This document shows, one piece after another, positions 25,991-34,733 of a DNA stretch of 64,000 nucleotides. The notes beneath the pieces were generated by a model, which saw nothing but the letters and a program-made list of their open reading frames with translations, searched no databases and was not told the DNA's origin. The stretch covers positions 372,001 through 436,000 of the forward strand of contig CANLWN010000003.1 of NCBI GenBank assembly GCA_947494825.1. Reading direction: 5' to 3'. Each line of letters opens with the position of its first letter. Position 1 is the stretch's first letter. The position numbers and the translations under genes are program-made. The stretch is from an uncultured Flavobacteriaceae bacterium. Lineage in GTDB: Bacteria > Bacteroidota > Bacteroidia > Flavobacteriales > Flavobacteriaceae.

Positions 25991-26704
25991 TTGGAAAAAC
26001 CCTTTACATTCAAACAATTTACTATAAATCAGGACCGCTGTGCCATGAAGGTAGGTACGGACGGGGTATTGTTGGGCGCATGGGCACCTTTGGAAAACGA
26101 TCCCAATTCCATTCTGGATATTGGAGCGGGAACGGGTCTGATCTCCCTAATGTTGGCCCAAAGAAGCAAGGCAGAAGTGCTTGATGCCGTAGAAATAGAT
26201 GGCGACGCCTATGAACAATGTGTCGAAAATTTTGAAGCTTCGCCCTGGGGCGATCGTCTTTTTTGCTACCATGCCGGGATGGAGGAGTTTGTTGCGGAAA
26301 TGGACGAGCGCTATGATTTGATCGTTACCAATCCGCCCTTTTACACCGAGGGTGTATCCAGTGGGGACGGCTCCAGGGACCAGGCCAGAAAAAATGAATC
26401 CCTACCTTTTGAAGAACTCTTGGAGGGGGCGTCAACTTTACTTTCCCCCCAAGGTGTTTTTGCCGTTATCCTCCCTTTCAAGGAGGAGGACAAGTTTGTA
26501 CAACTGGCCGCAACTGTTGGGCTTTTTCCTAAAAAAATCACCCGGATAAAAGGCAATCCTTCCTCGGAAATCAAAAGAAGCTTGATTGCGTTCAGGTTTG
26601 AAAAGACCGCACCGGTCCGGGAAGAGCTGACCATAGAAAAAAAACGGCACGATTATACCTCCGACTACCGTAGTCTTACACGGGATTTTTATCTAAAAAT
26701 GTAA
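25991..26704 (+). CDS. trmN6: tRNA1(Val) A37 N6-methyltransferase
   Basis: A 237-residue Rossmann methyltransferase (YfiC/TrmN6 family) that uses S-adenosylmethionine. The start is a TTG at 25991: the family N-terminus KPFTFKQFTINQDRCAMKVG follows directly, and no ATG precedes it. Motif I is ILDIGAGTGLISLMLA and the catalytic NPPF motif reads VTNPPFYTEG. The C-terminus (RSLTRDFYLKM) matches the family. Modification of A37 next to the anticodon of tRNA-Val supports reading of codons. It follows rimM by 87 bp, with the compound palindrome in between. Confidence 0.9.
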   Translation: MEKPFTFKQFTINQDRCAMKVGTDGVLLGAWAPLENDPNSILDIGAGTGLISLMLAQRSKAEVLDAVEIDGDAYEQCVENFEASPWGDRLFCYHAGMEEFVAEMDERYDLIVTNPPFYTEGVSSGDGSRDQARKNESLPFEELLEGASTLLSPQGVFAVILPFKEEDKFVQLAATVGLFPKKITRIKGNPSSEIKRSLIAFRFEKTAPVREELTIEKKRHDYTSDYRSLTRDFYLKM

Positions 26705-26713
26705 CATTTTGAC

Positions 26714-26745
26714 TTTGTAATGTTATATTTCTTTAGCTACCTTTG
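26714..26745 (+). promoter_or_regulatory. Bacteroidota-type promoter of the acyl-CoA dehydrogenase gene
   Basis: Perfect TTTG (26714-26717), 20-bp spacer and TACCTTTG (26738-26745). It starts 10 bp after the trmN6 stop, so the next gene is transcribed separately. The ATG at 26761 lies only about 15 bp after the -7 element, giving a very short leader. Confidence 0.75.
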
Positions 26746-26760
26746 ATCAAAATTCTTTGT

Positions 26761-27939
26761 ATGAGACCCGACCTATTTGAAGCTCCCGACTACTATAACC
26801 TCGACGATCTGCTCGGCGATGAACACAAATTGGTCCGCGATGCGGCGCGCCAGTGGGTGAAACGGGACATTTCGCCCATCATTGAGGAGTTTGCCCAAAA
26901 GGCGGAATTTCCCAAACAGATCCTGGGCGGTCTGGCAGAAATTGGGGCCTTTGGTCCCTATATCCCACCAGAGTACGGCGGAGCTGGATTGGACCAGATC
27001 AGTTACGGGCTCATTATGCAGGAAATAGAACGGGGCGATAGCGGGGTGCGCTCCACCGCTTCGGTGCAATCTTCCCTGGTCATGTATCCCATTTTTACCT
27101 ATGGAACCGAGGAACAACGCAAAAAATACTTGCCTAAACTGGCCACGGGGGAATTTATGGGTTGCTTTGGACTTACCGAACCCGACCATGGTTCCAATCC
27201 GAGCGGTATGACCACCAATTTCAAGGACAAGGGCGACCACTACCTCCTCAACGGGGCCAAGCTGTGGATCTCCAACTCCCCTTTTGCGGACATTGCCATT
27301 GTCTGGGCCAAAAATGAGGAAGGCCGTATCCACGGCTTGATCGTGGAACGGGGCATGGAAGGTTTTTCCACGCCAGAGACCCATAACAAATGGTCCCTAA
27401 GGGCCTCCGCCACCGGAGAGCTCATCTTTGACAATGTAAAGGTGCCCAAGGAAAACCTCTTGCCCAACAAAAGCGGTCTGGGTGCGCCTTTAGGATGTTT
27501 GGACTCTGCCCGCTACGGCATTGCCTGGGGTGCGCTAGGTGCGGCCATGGATTGTTATGATACGGCCCTGCGTTACGCCAAGGAGCGTATCCAGTTCGGG
27601 AAGCCCATTGCGGCCACCCAGTTGCAACAGAAGAAACTGGCCGAAATGATTACCGAGATTACCAAGGCGCAGCTCATGGCATTTCGATTGGGGCAGTTGA
27701 AAAACGAGGGTAGGGCCACTACGGCCCAGATTTCCATGGCCAAGCGCAACAATGTGGACATGGCCATCCATATTGCCCGTGAGGCCCGTCAGGTGCTGGG
27801 CGGTATGGGCATTACCGGGGAGTACAGCATTATGCGGCATATGATGAACCTGGAGAGCGTAATTACCTATGAAGGCACCCACGATATTCACCTATTGATT
27901 ACCGGGGCGGACATCACGGGCCATGCCGCGTTTAAATAA
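26761..27939 (+). CDS. Acyl-CoA dehydrogenase, glutaryl-CoA dehydrogenase type
   Basis: A 392-residue FAD enzyme that oxidises acyl-CoA. From the ATG at 26761: N-terminal helical domain (to about 125), beta domain with the FAD-binding GCFGLTEPDHGSNPSGM, and the C-terminal helical domain with RIQFGKPIAATQLQQ, RQVLGGMGITGEYSIMRHMM and NLESVITYEGTHDIH. The Glu in TYEGTHD is the catalytic base of this group (glutaryl-CoA dehydrogenases keep YEGTHDIH). It therefore probably acts in lysine/tryptophan breakdown to crotonyl-CoA, but the substrate is not proven. Single gene with its own promoter; the upstream TTG at 26743 is not the start. Confidence 0.9.
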   Translation: MRPDLFEAPDYYNLDDLLGDEHKLVRDAARQWVKRDISPIIEEFAQKAEFPKQILGGLAEIGAFGPYIPPEYGGAGLDQISYGLIMQEIERGDSGVRSTASVQSSLVMYPIFTYGTEEQRKKYLPKLATGEFMGCFGLTEPDHGSNPSGMTTNFKDKGDHYLLNGAKLWISNSPFADIAIVWAKNEEGRIHGLIVERGMEGFSTPETHNKWSLRASATGELIFDNVKVPKENLLPNKSGLGAPLGCLDSARYGIAWGALGAAMDCYDTALRYAKERIQFGKPIAATQLQQKKLAEMITEITKAQLMAFRLGQLKNEGRATTAQISMAKRNNVDMAIHIAREARQVLGGMGITGEYSIMRHMMNLESVITYEGTHDIHLLITGADITGHAAFK

Positions 27940-27998
27940 GAGGGATGACCAGCCCTGTCCCAAACCCTTAATGTGTTGTTTTTTTTAATCAGGGTATT

Positions 27999-28787
27999 TT
28001 ATTCCGTCCATAGGTGCCCCTTTGAATAGGTTTTTGCCTGTCCACTGATGATTACCCGATCCTTTTGGTTTTTGCAATATAATTTTCCAAGCCTATCGGA
28101 AATTTGGATTGCCGTTAGTTCTTCCTTTTGCAGTCTTGCTGACCAAAACGGAATTAGGGAGCAGTGCGCGGAACCTGTTACAGGGTCTTCCAAAATTGAC
28201 GCCTGAGGCGTAAAAAATCGTGAAACAAAATCACAACTTTCCCCTTCTGCGGTGATAATTACCCCACCTGGGTCAAGATTGATCTGGTCAAAAATTGGTC
28301 TATCAATTTTGATATTTCTTATTTCTTCTTCCGAATCATAAACCAATAGGTAGTCCCTTGATTTATGCACCTCTCTTGGCTGTATGTTCAATGCCTTCTC
28401 AATGATTTTGGGCAAGTCCGAGGCTGTTGGCATTCTTGATGGGAAATCCAAATGATACCGTCCATTTTCCACAAAAACGGTAAGGTCGCCACTCAATGTT
28501 TCAAACGTTATTTCATCCTTTGGATAATCCAAAATCGACTTTAAGCAATGGGCTGTTGCAAGGGTCGCGTGCCCACACAGATCCATTTCAATTTCCGGTG
28601 TGAACCATCGCAAATGGATTCTATCGCCTTTGTCAATGAAAAAAGCAGTTTCGGCAACCGAATTTTCTCTGGAGATGTTTAGTAGCGTCTCATCGGAAAG
28701 CCAATCCTTTAAGGGGACAACACAGGCGGGATTTCCGCCGAACATCGTATCGGTAAATGCATCTATTTGATATAATTGAAGCTTCAT
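27999..28787 (-). CDS. PhzF family isomerase-like protein
   Basis: A 262-residue protein of the PhzF/diaminopimelate-epimerase-like fold, built of two similar halves. The start MKLQLYQIDAFTDTMFGGNPACVVPL and the motif NSVAETAFF (with the catalytic Glu of PhzF) are typical; the second half has FFTPQASILEDPVTGSAHC. In phenazine makers PhzF isomerises dihydro-3-hydroxyanthranilate, but no phenazine genes occur here, so the reaction is unknown. It is convergent with the acyl-CoA dehydrogenase gene (59 bp apart) and stands alone. Confidence 0.88.
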   Translation of the reverse strand: MKLQLYQIDAFTDTMFGGNPACVVPLKDWLSDETLLNISRENSVAETAFFIDKGDRIHLRWFTPEIEMDLCGHATLATAHCLKSILDYPKDEITFETLSGDLTVFVENGRYHLDFPSRMPTASDLPKIIEKALNIQPREVHKSRDYLLVYDSEEEIRNIKIDRPIFDQINLDPGGVIITAEGESCDFVSRFFTPQASILEDPVTGSAHCSLIPFWSARLQKEELTAIQISDRLGKLYCKNQKDRVIISGQAKTYSKGHLWTE

Positions 28788-28940
28788 TGGCCTATGTTGG
28801 CTTGCTGTTTACGGTCTCGAATAAATCGGGAACGACTTAAAAGTACGTCACTTTCAAACCACTACCAAGTTACTTCATTGCGCTAAACCTACGGGAACAA
28901 TTCCAGCTGCCATTATCCTGTGCCGAGCTACAGTGCGTTT

Positions 28941-29441
28941 TTATAATTTTGGTGCTGTCTTATTGAACATATATCGAGCAATTTTCCATTCTCCAGCCTC
29001 CCTCTCGAAAACAAATAGTTCCCTATTCGCTTCGGGAATGGTATCCCCTGTTGCGTGAATCAGCGTTGTACCTTTGGAAGATGTTACTGCAAAGGCAAAA
29101 TCGTTTTCAACTACTATCTCGTCTATATAGAACTCGATATTGAGCTGAATTTGGGAGAAAATGAACTCATACGATTTAAGAATGTTCTCCGAACCTATCG
29201 CGGAGGGAGCCTCTGTTGGCATAAATATTCCGTTTTTAGTGTAAAGGCTTTGAGCCAGCGCAGCATCGGAAGTGTTCAATGCCCTCTTGTATTGGTTTAA
29301 TAATTCTTCGATTTTTTGCTTTTCCCCTTTTTGCATGATTTCCGTTTTTTGGGTTATAGTTTGATTTACTTCCCGATCGTTTTTTTGACCGTAAGAAGCC
29401 ATAATTAGCAAGACCATTACTGGTATCAGTTTACGTTTCAT
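28941..29441 (-). CDS. SnoaL/DUF4440-type NTF2-fold protein, secreted
   Basis: A 166-residue protein with a signal peptide (MKRKLIPVMVLLIMASYG). The mature part has the NTF2-like fold of the DUF4440/SnoaL group: helix IEELLNQYKRALNTSDAALAQSLYTKNGIFMP, then strands ending in EAGEWKIARYMFN. Such domains may bind small ligands or act as weak isomerases; no catalytic residues can be assigned. It lies between PhzF (153 bp) and a Crp/Fnr gene (86 bp), all on the minus strand, possibly under control of the latter. Confidence 0.75.
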   Translation of the reverse strand: MKRKLIPVMVLLIMASYGQKNDREVNQTITQKTEIMQKGEKQKIEELLNQYKRALNTSDAALAQSLYTKNGIFMPTEAPSAIGSENILKSYEFIFSQIQLNIEFYIDEIVVENDFAFAVTSSKGTTLIHATGDTIPEANRELFVFEREAGEWKIARYMFNKTAPKL

Positions 29442-29527
29442 TTCTCGTGAATTTTATTTGATACAAAGGTTGGGAATCCTCAGCGGGCGTACCTATAAGA
29501 TAGCTTAAGAAAGCATCTTAAACTACC

Positions 29528-30109
29528 TTAAGATTTTGCCAAGCGTTTACGTATGGTGCTAAGAAATTCAGGGGTTACTCCGAGGTAGGAGGCTATTTGA
29601 ACATTGGAAATCCGATTAAAGAAGTGCGGATACCGCTTCATAAAATCAAGATAGCGTTCCTCAGCGGTCGAGCTGATATTTTGTAAAATTCTGCGCTGGG
29701 AACTCACCAGGGCATTTTCGGTGATTACTCTAAAAATGCGGTTGAACTTTGGATACTGTACAAATAGACGTAGTTGGTCCTCTTTCTTAATTTGAAGAAT
29801 CACGGAGTTTTCGATTGCCTCGATATAGAGGGTGCTGGGTTCTTCGCTATGAAAACTGCCTATATCGCCGATCCACCATTGCTCTATAGCAAACTGGAGG
29901 TTATGTTCCTTGGCGTTTTCATCCACCATATACATCCTAAAACATCCTTTGACCACAAAAGTGTTGTGCTTGCAGACATCCCCTTCTTGAAGAATGAACT
30001 GCCTCCGTTTTATGCGGTGTTCGGTAAAGACTTCTTTTACAAAAGAAATCTCGTCCTCACTCAAGGGAAGTAGTCGATTGAAGTAGGCTATAAGAGGTTC
30101 TATTTGCAT
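29528..30109 (-). CDS. Crp/Fnr-family transcriptional regulator (copy 1)
   Basis: A 193-residue regulator: N-terminal cyclic-nucleotide-binding-like beta-roll (about 20-120; RRQFILQEGDVCKHNTFVVKG then CFRMYMVDENAKEHNLQ) and a short C-terminal helix-turn-helix (SNVQIASYLGVTPEFLSTIRKR). The roll lacks the Arg of the cAMP pocket in its usual context, and there is no Cys cluster for an Fe-S centre, as in many flavobacterial Crp/Fnr proteins with unknown signals. Two further paralogues lie at 39.3 and 44.3 kb. Its target is not evident. Confidence 0.88.
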   Translation of the reverse strand: MQIEPLIAYFNRLLPLSEDEISFVKEVFTEHRIKRRQFILQEGDVCKHNTFVVKGCFRMYMVDENAKEHNLQFAIEQWWIGDIGSFHSEEPSTLYIEAIENSVILQIKKEDQLRLFVQYPKFNRIFRVITENALVSSQRRILQNISSTAEERYLDFMKRYPHFFNRISNVQIASYLGVTPEFLSTIRKRLAKS

Positions 30110-30260
30110 TTTTAAACCATTGACAGTTTGTTATATAAGGAACTAAAATACGTATTTAACAGGGTATTGTTGGGATAACCGAAGGTTTTGTTCCTGTTTT
30201 CGGGTATCGTTTTTCGCAAAAAAGATTGCGATTGGCAAGGCGGTTGTATCCGCACTTGAG

Positions 30261-33200
30261 CTATTCCAATTTCTTCAAAGTCGTTAACCTTTTTTGATTG
30301 GCCACCTTTACCTCCGCATAGCGCGGGTCTTGGATATAGTCCTCTTTTTGCATCTTGATCGTTTCTATGCTCAAAAAACCGAATTCGCTCACCACTTTAC
30401 CGTAAAAGCGATAGATACCCCTGCCCCTAAAATAGTATTTGGCGGCCACGGGCGGAAACAGTACCGTATCGAAGACTTCCCCATATTGGTCCACCAGGGT
30501 GGCAAAGTGCATCTGTCTGCCATGGTGTGTTGTGGTGTTCTTTACCGTTACCAGATAGCCATAAATATCGATATATTGGTTTAAGAAACGATCCAGGTCC
30601 TTGCTGCCATGGGTATTCTTCGGGGCCTCTTTTAAAAGTTCAAAAGGACTACACAGGGAAAAACCCAACAGTTCCAACTGCTCAAAGGCCGTTTCCAGAT
30701 CGGTGGTATGCAATGGGGGAATCTCAAAATTTTGGGGGCGGGGTGGGAAAAGTTTGGGATGGTCCACGGCGGGCCCTTTGGTCAACAACAAATGGGCCTG
30801 CCATAAAAGTTCGTGCTTATTGACTTTGGTAAACCGAAAGGCATTGATCCGGATTAGAATGCTCACCTGCTCTATGGAAATGGGCACCCGATCTAAAAAA
30901 TCCTCCAGGGAGGTATAGGCCCCGTGCAATTCGCGTTCCTTTACCATCCGTTCCATGACCCTGCTCTCCAACTCCTTCAGGTACATATAGCCCAAATATA
31001 TCTCCTTCCCGTAAATGCAATTGGTGGCAAAACTGCTATTGATACAGGGCGCGTGGATAACGGCCCCTTGCATGCGCGCTTCATGGATATAGAATTCTGA
31101 ACGGTAAAAACCGCCGCCATTGTTCAATACGGCCACCATATATTCCAACGGAAAGTAAGCCCGCAAGAACAAGCTCTGGTAACTTTCCACTGCATAGGAG
31201 GCAGAATGGCCCTTGGCAAAGGCATAACCCGCAAAGCTGGCCACCTGGTTCCAGACTTCAAAAATCAGGGTATCCGTATAGCCCTTTTTCCGGCAATTGC
31301 TTATGAACTTGTCCTTCACCTTTTGGAATTCTTCCCGGGAGCGAAACTTACCGCTCATGCCCCTACGGAGCACGTCGGCCTCCCCCAAGGTGAGGTCTGC
31401 AAAATAATGGGCCACCTTGATTACGTCTTCCTGATACACCATTACCCCGTAGGTATCGGGCATAATGTCCAACATCACCGGATGGGCTTCCCGTTCGGTC
31501 CTGCCTTCCTCCCGATGCCGTAGAATATATTCCCGCATCATCCCACTCTTGGCCACCCCTGGGCGAATAACGGAACTTGCCGCCACCAGGCCCAAATAAT
31601 TATCCACCTCCAATTTCCTGAGCAGCATCCGCATGGCGGGCGACTCCACATAAAAGCAGCCCATGCATTGTGCGGTTTTTATCAAGCTATTGATCTGGGG
31701 ATCCTCCTTGAACCTTTTGATATCGTGGATGTCCAAAGTGGAAAATTTTTCGGGTTGATTATACCCTACTATTTCCATGGCCTCTTTGATCTTTCCCAAG
31801 CCCCGTTGTCCCAAAATATCAAACTTATAAAGGCCCACATCTTCGGCAATGACCATGTCGTACTGTGTTGTGGGAAAGCCTTTGGGGGGCAAGTGGGTGG
31901 CCGAAAAATAATGCAGGGGGCGTTCACTGATCAAAATACCGCCCGCATGGATACTCAGGTAATTGGGTATCCCTTGGATCAGTTTGCCATATTTTAAGAC
32001 CAGGCGGGAAACCTCATCCAATTTGGAATATTGGTACCTCCCTTGGGACAAAAAATCGATTTCGGCCTTGGGAAGACCAAATACCTTCCCCAATTCACGG
32101 ACGACTCCCTTTTCCTTAAAAGTGACATAGGTACCCAAGAGTGCCACATGCTCAAAGCGCTCAAAGATATACTCCGTCATGGCCGGCCGGTCCTTCCAGG
32201 AGAAATCAATGTCAAAATCGGGGGGATTGGCCCTGTACAAGTTGATAAAGCGCTCAAAATACAGGTCCAGCTCTATGGGGTCCACATCGGTAATGCGCAG
32301 CAGATAGGCCACAATACTATTGGCACCACTGCCCCGCCCTACATAGAAGAACCCCCTTTTCCTGGCCTCCGAAACAATGTCCCAATTGATCAAGAAGTAG
32401 GAAACAAAGCCTTTTTCCTTGATCAGGTCCAGCTCTTTTTTAAGTCTTTTTGTAATATGCTCCCCTCCCTTGGGATAGCGATATGGCAAGCCCTCCCGGC
32501 ATAATTTTTCCAACAGCTCCTCGTCTGCCGCCTTGTTGCCCAAATACGCCTTTAAATTTTGGGGTTCCCGTTCTTTGGAGAAATCAAAATGAATGTGGCA
32601 AGACTGCACCAGTTGTTCCGTATTCTCCAGGATAAAGCTATATTCCGAAAAGGCGGCCGCCAAATTTTGCACGGGAAACATTTTTTCATCCTCCCGGGCC
32701 TCTTCCGTTTTGGGAAGCTTGCTCAACAACACATTGTTATCAATGGCCCGCAGCAAACGATGTGCATTATAGTCGCCCTTATGCCGAAAGGTGACCGCTT
32801 GCAACACTACGAGTTTATCCTTGTATTCCTTGAGCCTGGAAAAGGGCAATCGCCTTAGATCGGCAATGGAAATTCCAATAAATTCATGCGGCGCAAATAC
32901 GGTTTGGTCGTTCAACACCACTTTTTCAAAAGGGTAAATGATATAGGCCTCCTTAAAAAGGGGTGCAAGGGCGGGGAATTCCTTTTCTTCATGGAGGTGC
33001 ACCGATAAAAAAGTGTTCAATTCCTGATAACCTGCATTATTTTTTGCAATGCCCACATAACAGGGATCTACCCCGTTTCTAAAATCGATGCCCAAGATGG
33101 GCCTCACCCCAAATTCGGGTGCCTTTCGCACAAAATTGAGGCAGGCAGAGGTATTGTTGATATCCGTCAGGGCCAAACGGGCCACCCCATTTTCCTGGGC

Positions 33201-33272
33201 CAATTGCAAGAGTTGGATCTCGGAAAAGGTCCCGTAACGCATACTGTAATAGGTGTGGCAGTTGAGATACAT
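30261..33272 (-). CDS. Second DNA polymerase III alpha-type subunit, probably error-prone
   Basis: A 1003-residue DnaE of the shorter error-prone type, without the exonuclease of the replicative copy. The PHP domain has lost key metal ligands: LNCHTYYSMRYG in place of HLHNHS, and ALTDINNTSA in place of AITDHAN. The polymerase core is intact: GRGSGANSIVAYLLRITDVD, PPDFDIDFSWKDRPAM (about residue 350), GVMVYQEDVIKVAHYFADLT, and FAKGHSASYAVESYQS. An OB-fold region ends the protein. dinB lies 91 bp upstream on the same strand, forming an SOS-mutagenesis-type pair as in ImuB/DnaE2 cassettes of other phyla. The gene starts at the ATG at 33272. Confidence 0.92.
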   Translation of the reverse strand: MYLNCHTYYSMRYGTFSEIQLLQLAQENGVARLALTDINNTSACLNFVRKAPEFGVRPILGIDFRNGVDPCYVGIAKNNAGYQELNTFLSVHLHEEKEFPALAPLFKEAYIIYPFEKVVLNDQTVFAPHEFIGISIADLRRLPFSRLKEYKDKLVVLQAVTFRHKGDYNAHRLLRAIDNNVLLSKLPKTEEAREDEKMFPVQNLAAAFSEYSFILENTEQLVQSCHIHFDFSKEREPQNLKAYLGNKAADEELLEKLCREGLPYRYPKGGEHITKRLKKELDLIKEKGFVSYFLINWDIVSEARKRGFFYVGRGSGANSIVAYLLRITDVDPIELDLYFERFINLYRANPPDFDIDFSWKDRPAMTEYIFERFEHVALLGTYVTFKEKGVVRELGKVFGLPKAEIDFLSQGRYQYSKLDEVSRLVLKYGKLIQGIPNYLSIHAGGILISERPLHYFSATHLPPKGFPTTQYDMVIAEDVGLYKFDILGQRGLGKIKEAMEIVGYNQPEKFSTLDIHDIKRFKEDPQINSLIKTAQCMGCFYVESPAMRMLLRKLEVDNYLGLVAASSVIRPGVAKSGMMREYILRHREEGRTEREAHPVMLDIMPDTYGVMVYQEDVIKVAHYFADLTLGEADVLRRGMSGKFRSREEFQKVKDKFISNCRKKGYTDTLIFEVWNQVASFAGYAFAKGHSASYAVESYQSLFLRAYFPLEYMVAVLNNGGGFYRSEFYIHEARMQGAVIHAPCINSSFATNCIYGKEIYLGYMYLKELESRVMERMVKERELHGAYTSLEDFLDRVPISIEQVSILIRINAFRFTKVNKHELLWQAHLLLTKGPAVDHPKLFPPRPQNFEIPPLHTTDLETAFEQLELLGFSLCSPFELLKEAPKNTHGSKDLDRFLNQYIDIYGYLVTVKNTTTHHGRQMHFATLVDQYGEVFDTVLFPPVAAKYYFRGRGIYRFYGKVVSEFGFLSIETIKMQKEDYIQDPRYAEVKVANQKRLTTLKKLE

Positions 33273-33363
33273 ATACTAGATAGGGGAATACAAAGCTTGC
33301 TGGACCTTGTTTTTTTGAATCCGGCATTTTTTATTGCCCCCTTTATTGTTCATTGTTCATTGT

Positions 33364-34578
33364 TCATTGTTTCCGATGTGCGAGTACTACCGGCGGTTGG
33401 CCGTTGAACGGATTGTGCATTCGCCCAATGGTCTTGGCCCCCATGGCCGAGGCTCTAATGATACTATTGTCCCCATAGCGTTCCCGTATGGTATCCATGG
33501 CCGCATATAAATTGAGAGCCTCCTCGGTATCATCGAACAGGTTGATCTGATAATTTCCCTGCACCAAATGGCTAAAACGGATGCCCACCAAGCGAACCAG
33601 GAGCCTCCTGTTGTACAGCCTGTTGAACAACTCAAGGATCTTGGGGATCAAAATATGGTCGGCGCTGGTATAGGGAATCCGCAGTTGTTTGGAATAGGTG
33701 TTGAAATCGGAATACCGGATCTTTACGGTGATACAGGCCGTGAGCCGTTCTCCCCGTCTTAACTGATAGGCCAAATTTTCTGTCATGGCCATCAGGATGC
33801 CCCTAAGCTTTACCACATCTATGGTATCCCTGTCAAAAGTACGTTCGGTAGAAATGGATTTGCGTTCCGAGAAGGGAATCACCGGGGTATGATCTATGCC
33901 ATTGGCGCGCTTCCAGATGACCCCGCCATTGGCGCCCAATACCCGTTGCATGAGGTCCATGGGCATTTCCTGAACGGTCTTCACTTTTCGCAGCCCTAGA
34001 TTCCTAAGGGTCTGGTAGGTTTTGTCCCCCACCATGGGAATTTTTTTGATGGACAAAGGGGCCAGAAAAGGTTTTTCATACCCCTGATCTACCTTTAATT
34101 GATTGTTGGGTTTGGCCTCATTGGTAGCCACTTTGGAAACCACTTTATTTACCGAAAGACCAAAGGAAATAGGAAGTCCGGTCTCCTTAATGATCCTTCT
34201 TCGCAGTTCGGAAGCGTACTGGTAACAGCCAAAAAAACGATCCATGCCGGAGAGATCGGCATAAAACTCATCGATGCTCGACTTCTCAAAAACAGGTACC
34301 TGCTCCTTGATGATATCGGTGACCACATCAGAATGTTTGCTATAGGTCCCCGCATTGCCCCGTATCACCACGGCCTCGGGGCACAGTTCCTTGGCCATTT
34401 TCATGGGCATCCCTGAATGGACCCCAAACCCGCGGGTCTCATAACTACACGCGGCCACCACGCCCCGATCGCTGGTCCCCCCCACCAATAGGGGTTTGTG
34501 TATCAGTTCCCTGTTGATGAGGCGCTCTACGGAAACATAAAAGGTATCCAGATCTAGATGTAGTATCGTTTTGTCCAC
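33364..34578 (-). CDS. dinB: Y-family DNA polymerase (DNA polymerase IV type)
   Basis: A 404-residue translesion polymerase. ILHLDLDTFYVSVE carries the first catalytic Asp residues, SSIDEFYADLSGMD the catalytic Asp-Glu pair, with GLSVNKVVSKVATNEAKPN and the little-finger domain (about 240-350). The catalytic residues are present, unlike in inactive ImuB proteins. It precedes the second dnaE by 91 bp on the same strand. Its promoter carries two palindromes flanking the -7 element (34606-34637), suggesting damage control by a repressor. The stop codon lies inside a short heptamer repeat (AATGAAC repeated three times, about 33343-33366). Confidence 0.92.
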   Translation of the reverse strand: MDKTILHLDLDTFYVSVERLINRELIHKPLLVGGTSDRGVVAACSYETRGFGVHSGMPMKMAKELCPEAVVIRGNAGTYSKHSDVVTDIIKEQVPVFEKSSIDEFYADLSGMDRFFGCYQYASELRRRIIKETGLPISFGLSVNKVVSKVATNEAKPNNQLKVDQGYEKPFLAPLSIKKIPMVGDKTYQTLRNLGLRKVKTVQEMPMDLMQRVLGANGGVIWKRANGIDHTPVIPFSERKSISTERTFDRDTIDVVKLRGILMAMTENLAYQLRRGERLTACITVKIRYSDFNTYSKQLRIPYTSADHILIPKILELFNRLYNRRLLVRLVGIRFSHLVQGNYQINLFDDTEEALNLYAAMDTIRERYGDNSIIRASAMGAKTIGRMHNPFNGQPPVVLAHRKQ

Positions 34579-34605
34579 TTTGAGTTGATTCAGTGGTACA
34601 ATTTA

Positions 34606-34637
34606 TGGATTATTTCCAAATTAATGGAATAATTCCA
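34606..34637 (-). promoter_or_regulatory. Two operator palindromes flanking the -7 element of dinB
   Basis: Two 13-bp sites, TGGAATAATTCCA (34625-34637, perfect 6-bp arms) and TGGATTATTTCCA (34606-34618, imperfect), lie 19 bp apart. Between and partly in them, on the minus strand, is TTAATTTG (34617-34624), one base off the -7 consensus. A repressor bound to both would cover the promoter. No LexA-like gene is adjacent. Confidence 0.55.
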
Positions 34638-34679
34638 TGTAAAATGATTCTTACACCTGCTCTGGAAGAAAGCACACAT

Positions 34680-34709
34680 AAAAAAGCCAGAAGCTAAGGT
34701 CGGGCTTTT
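34680..34709 (-). terminator. Terminator after the dienelactone-hydrolase gene
   Basis: AAAAGCC ... GGCTTTTTT hairpin on the minus strand, 25 bp after the stop at 34734. It isolates this gene from dinB. Confidence 0.7.
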
Positions 34710-34733
34710 AATGGATAGTAAATGCTATCGGCC

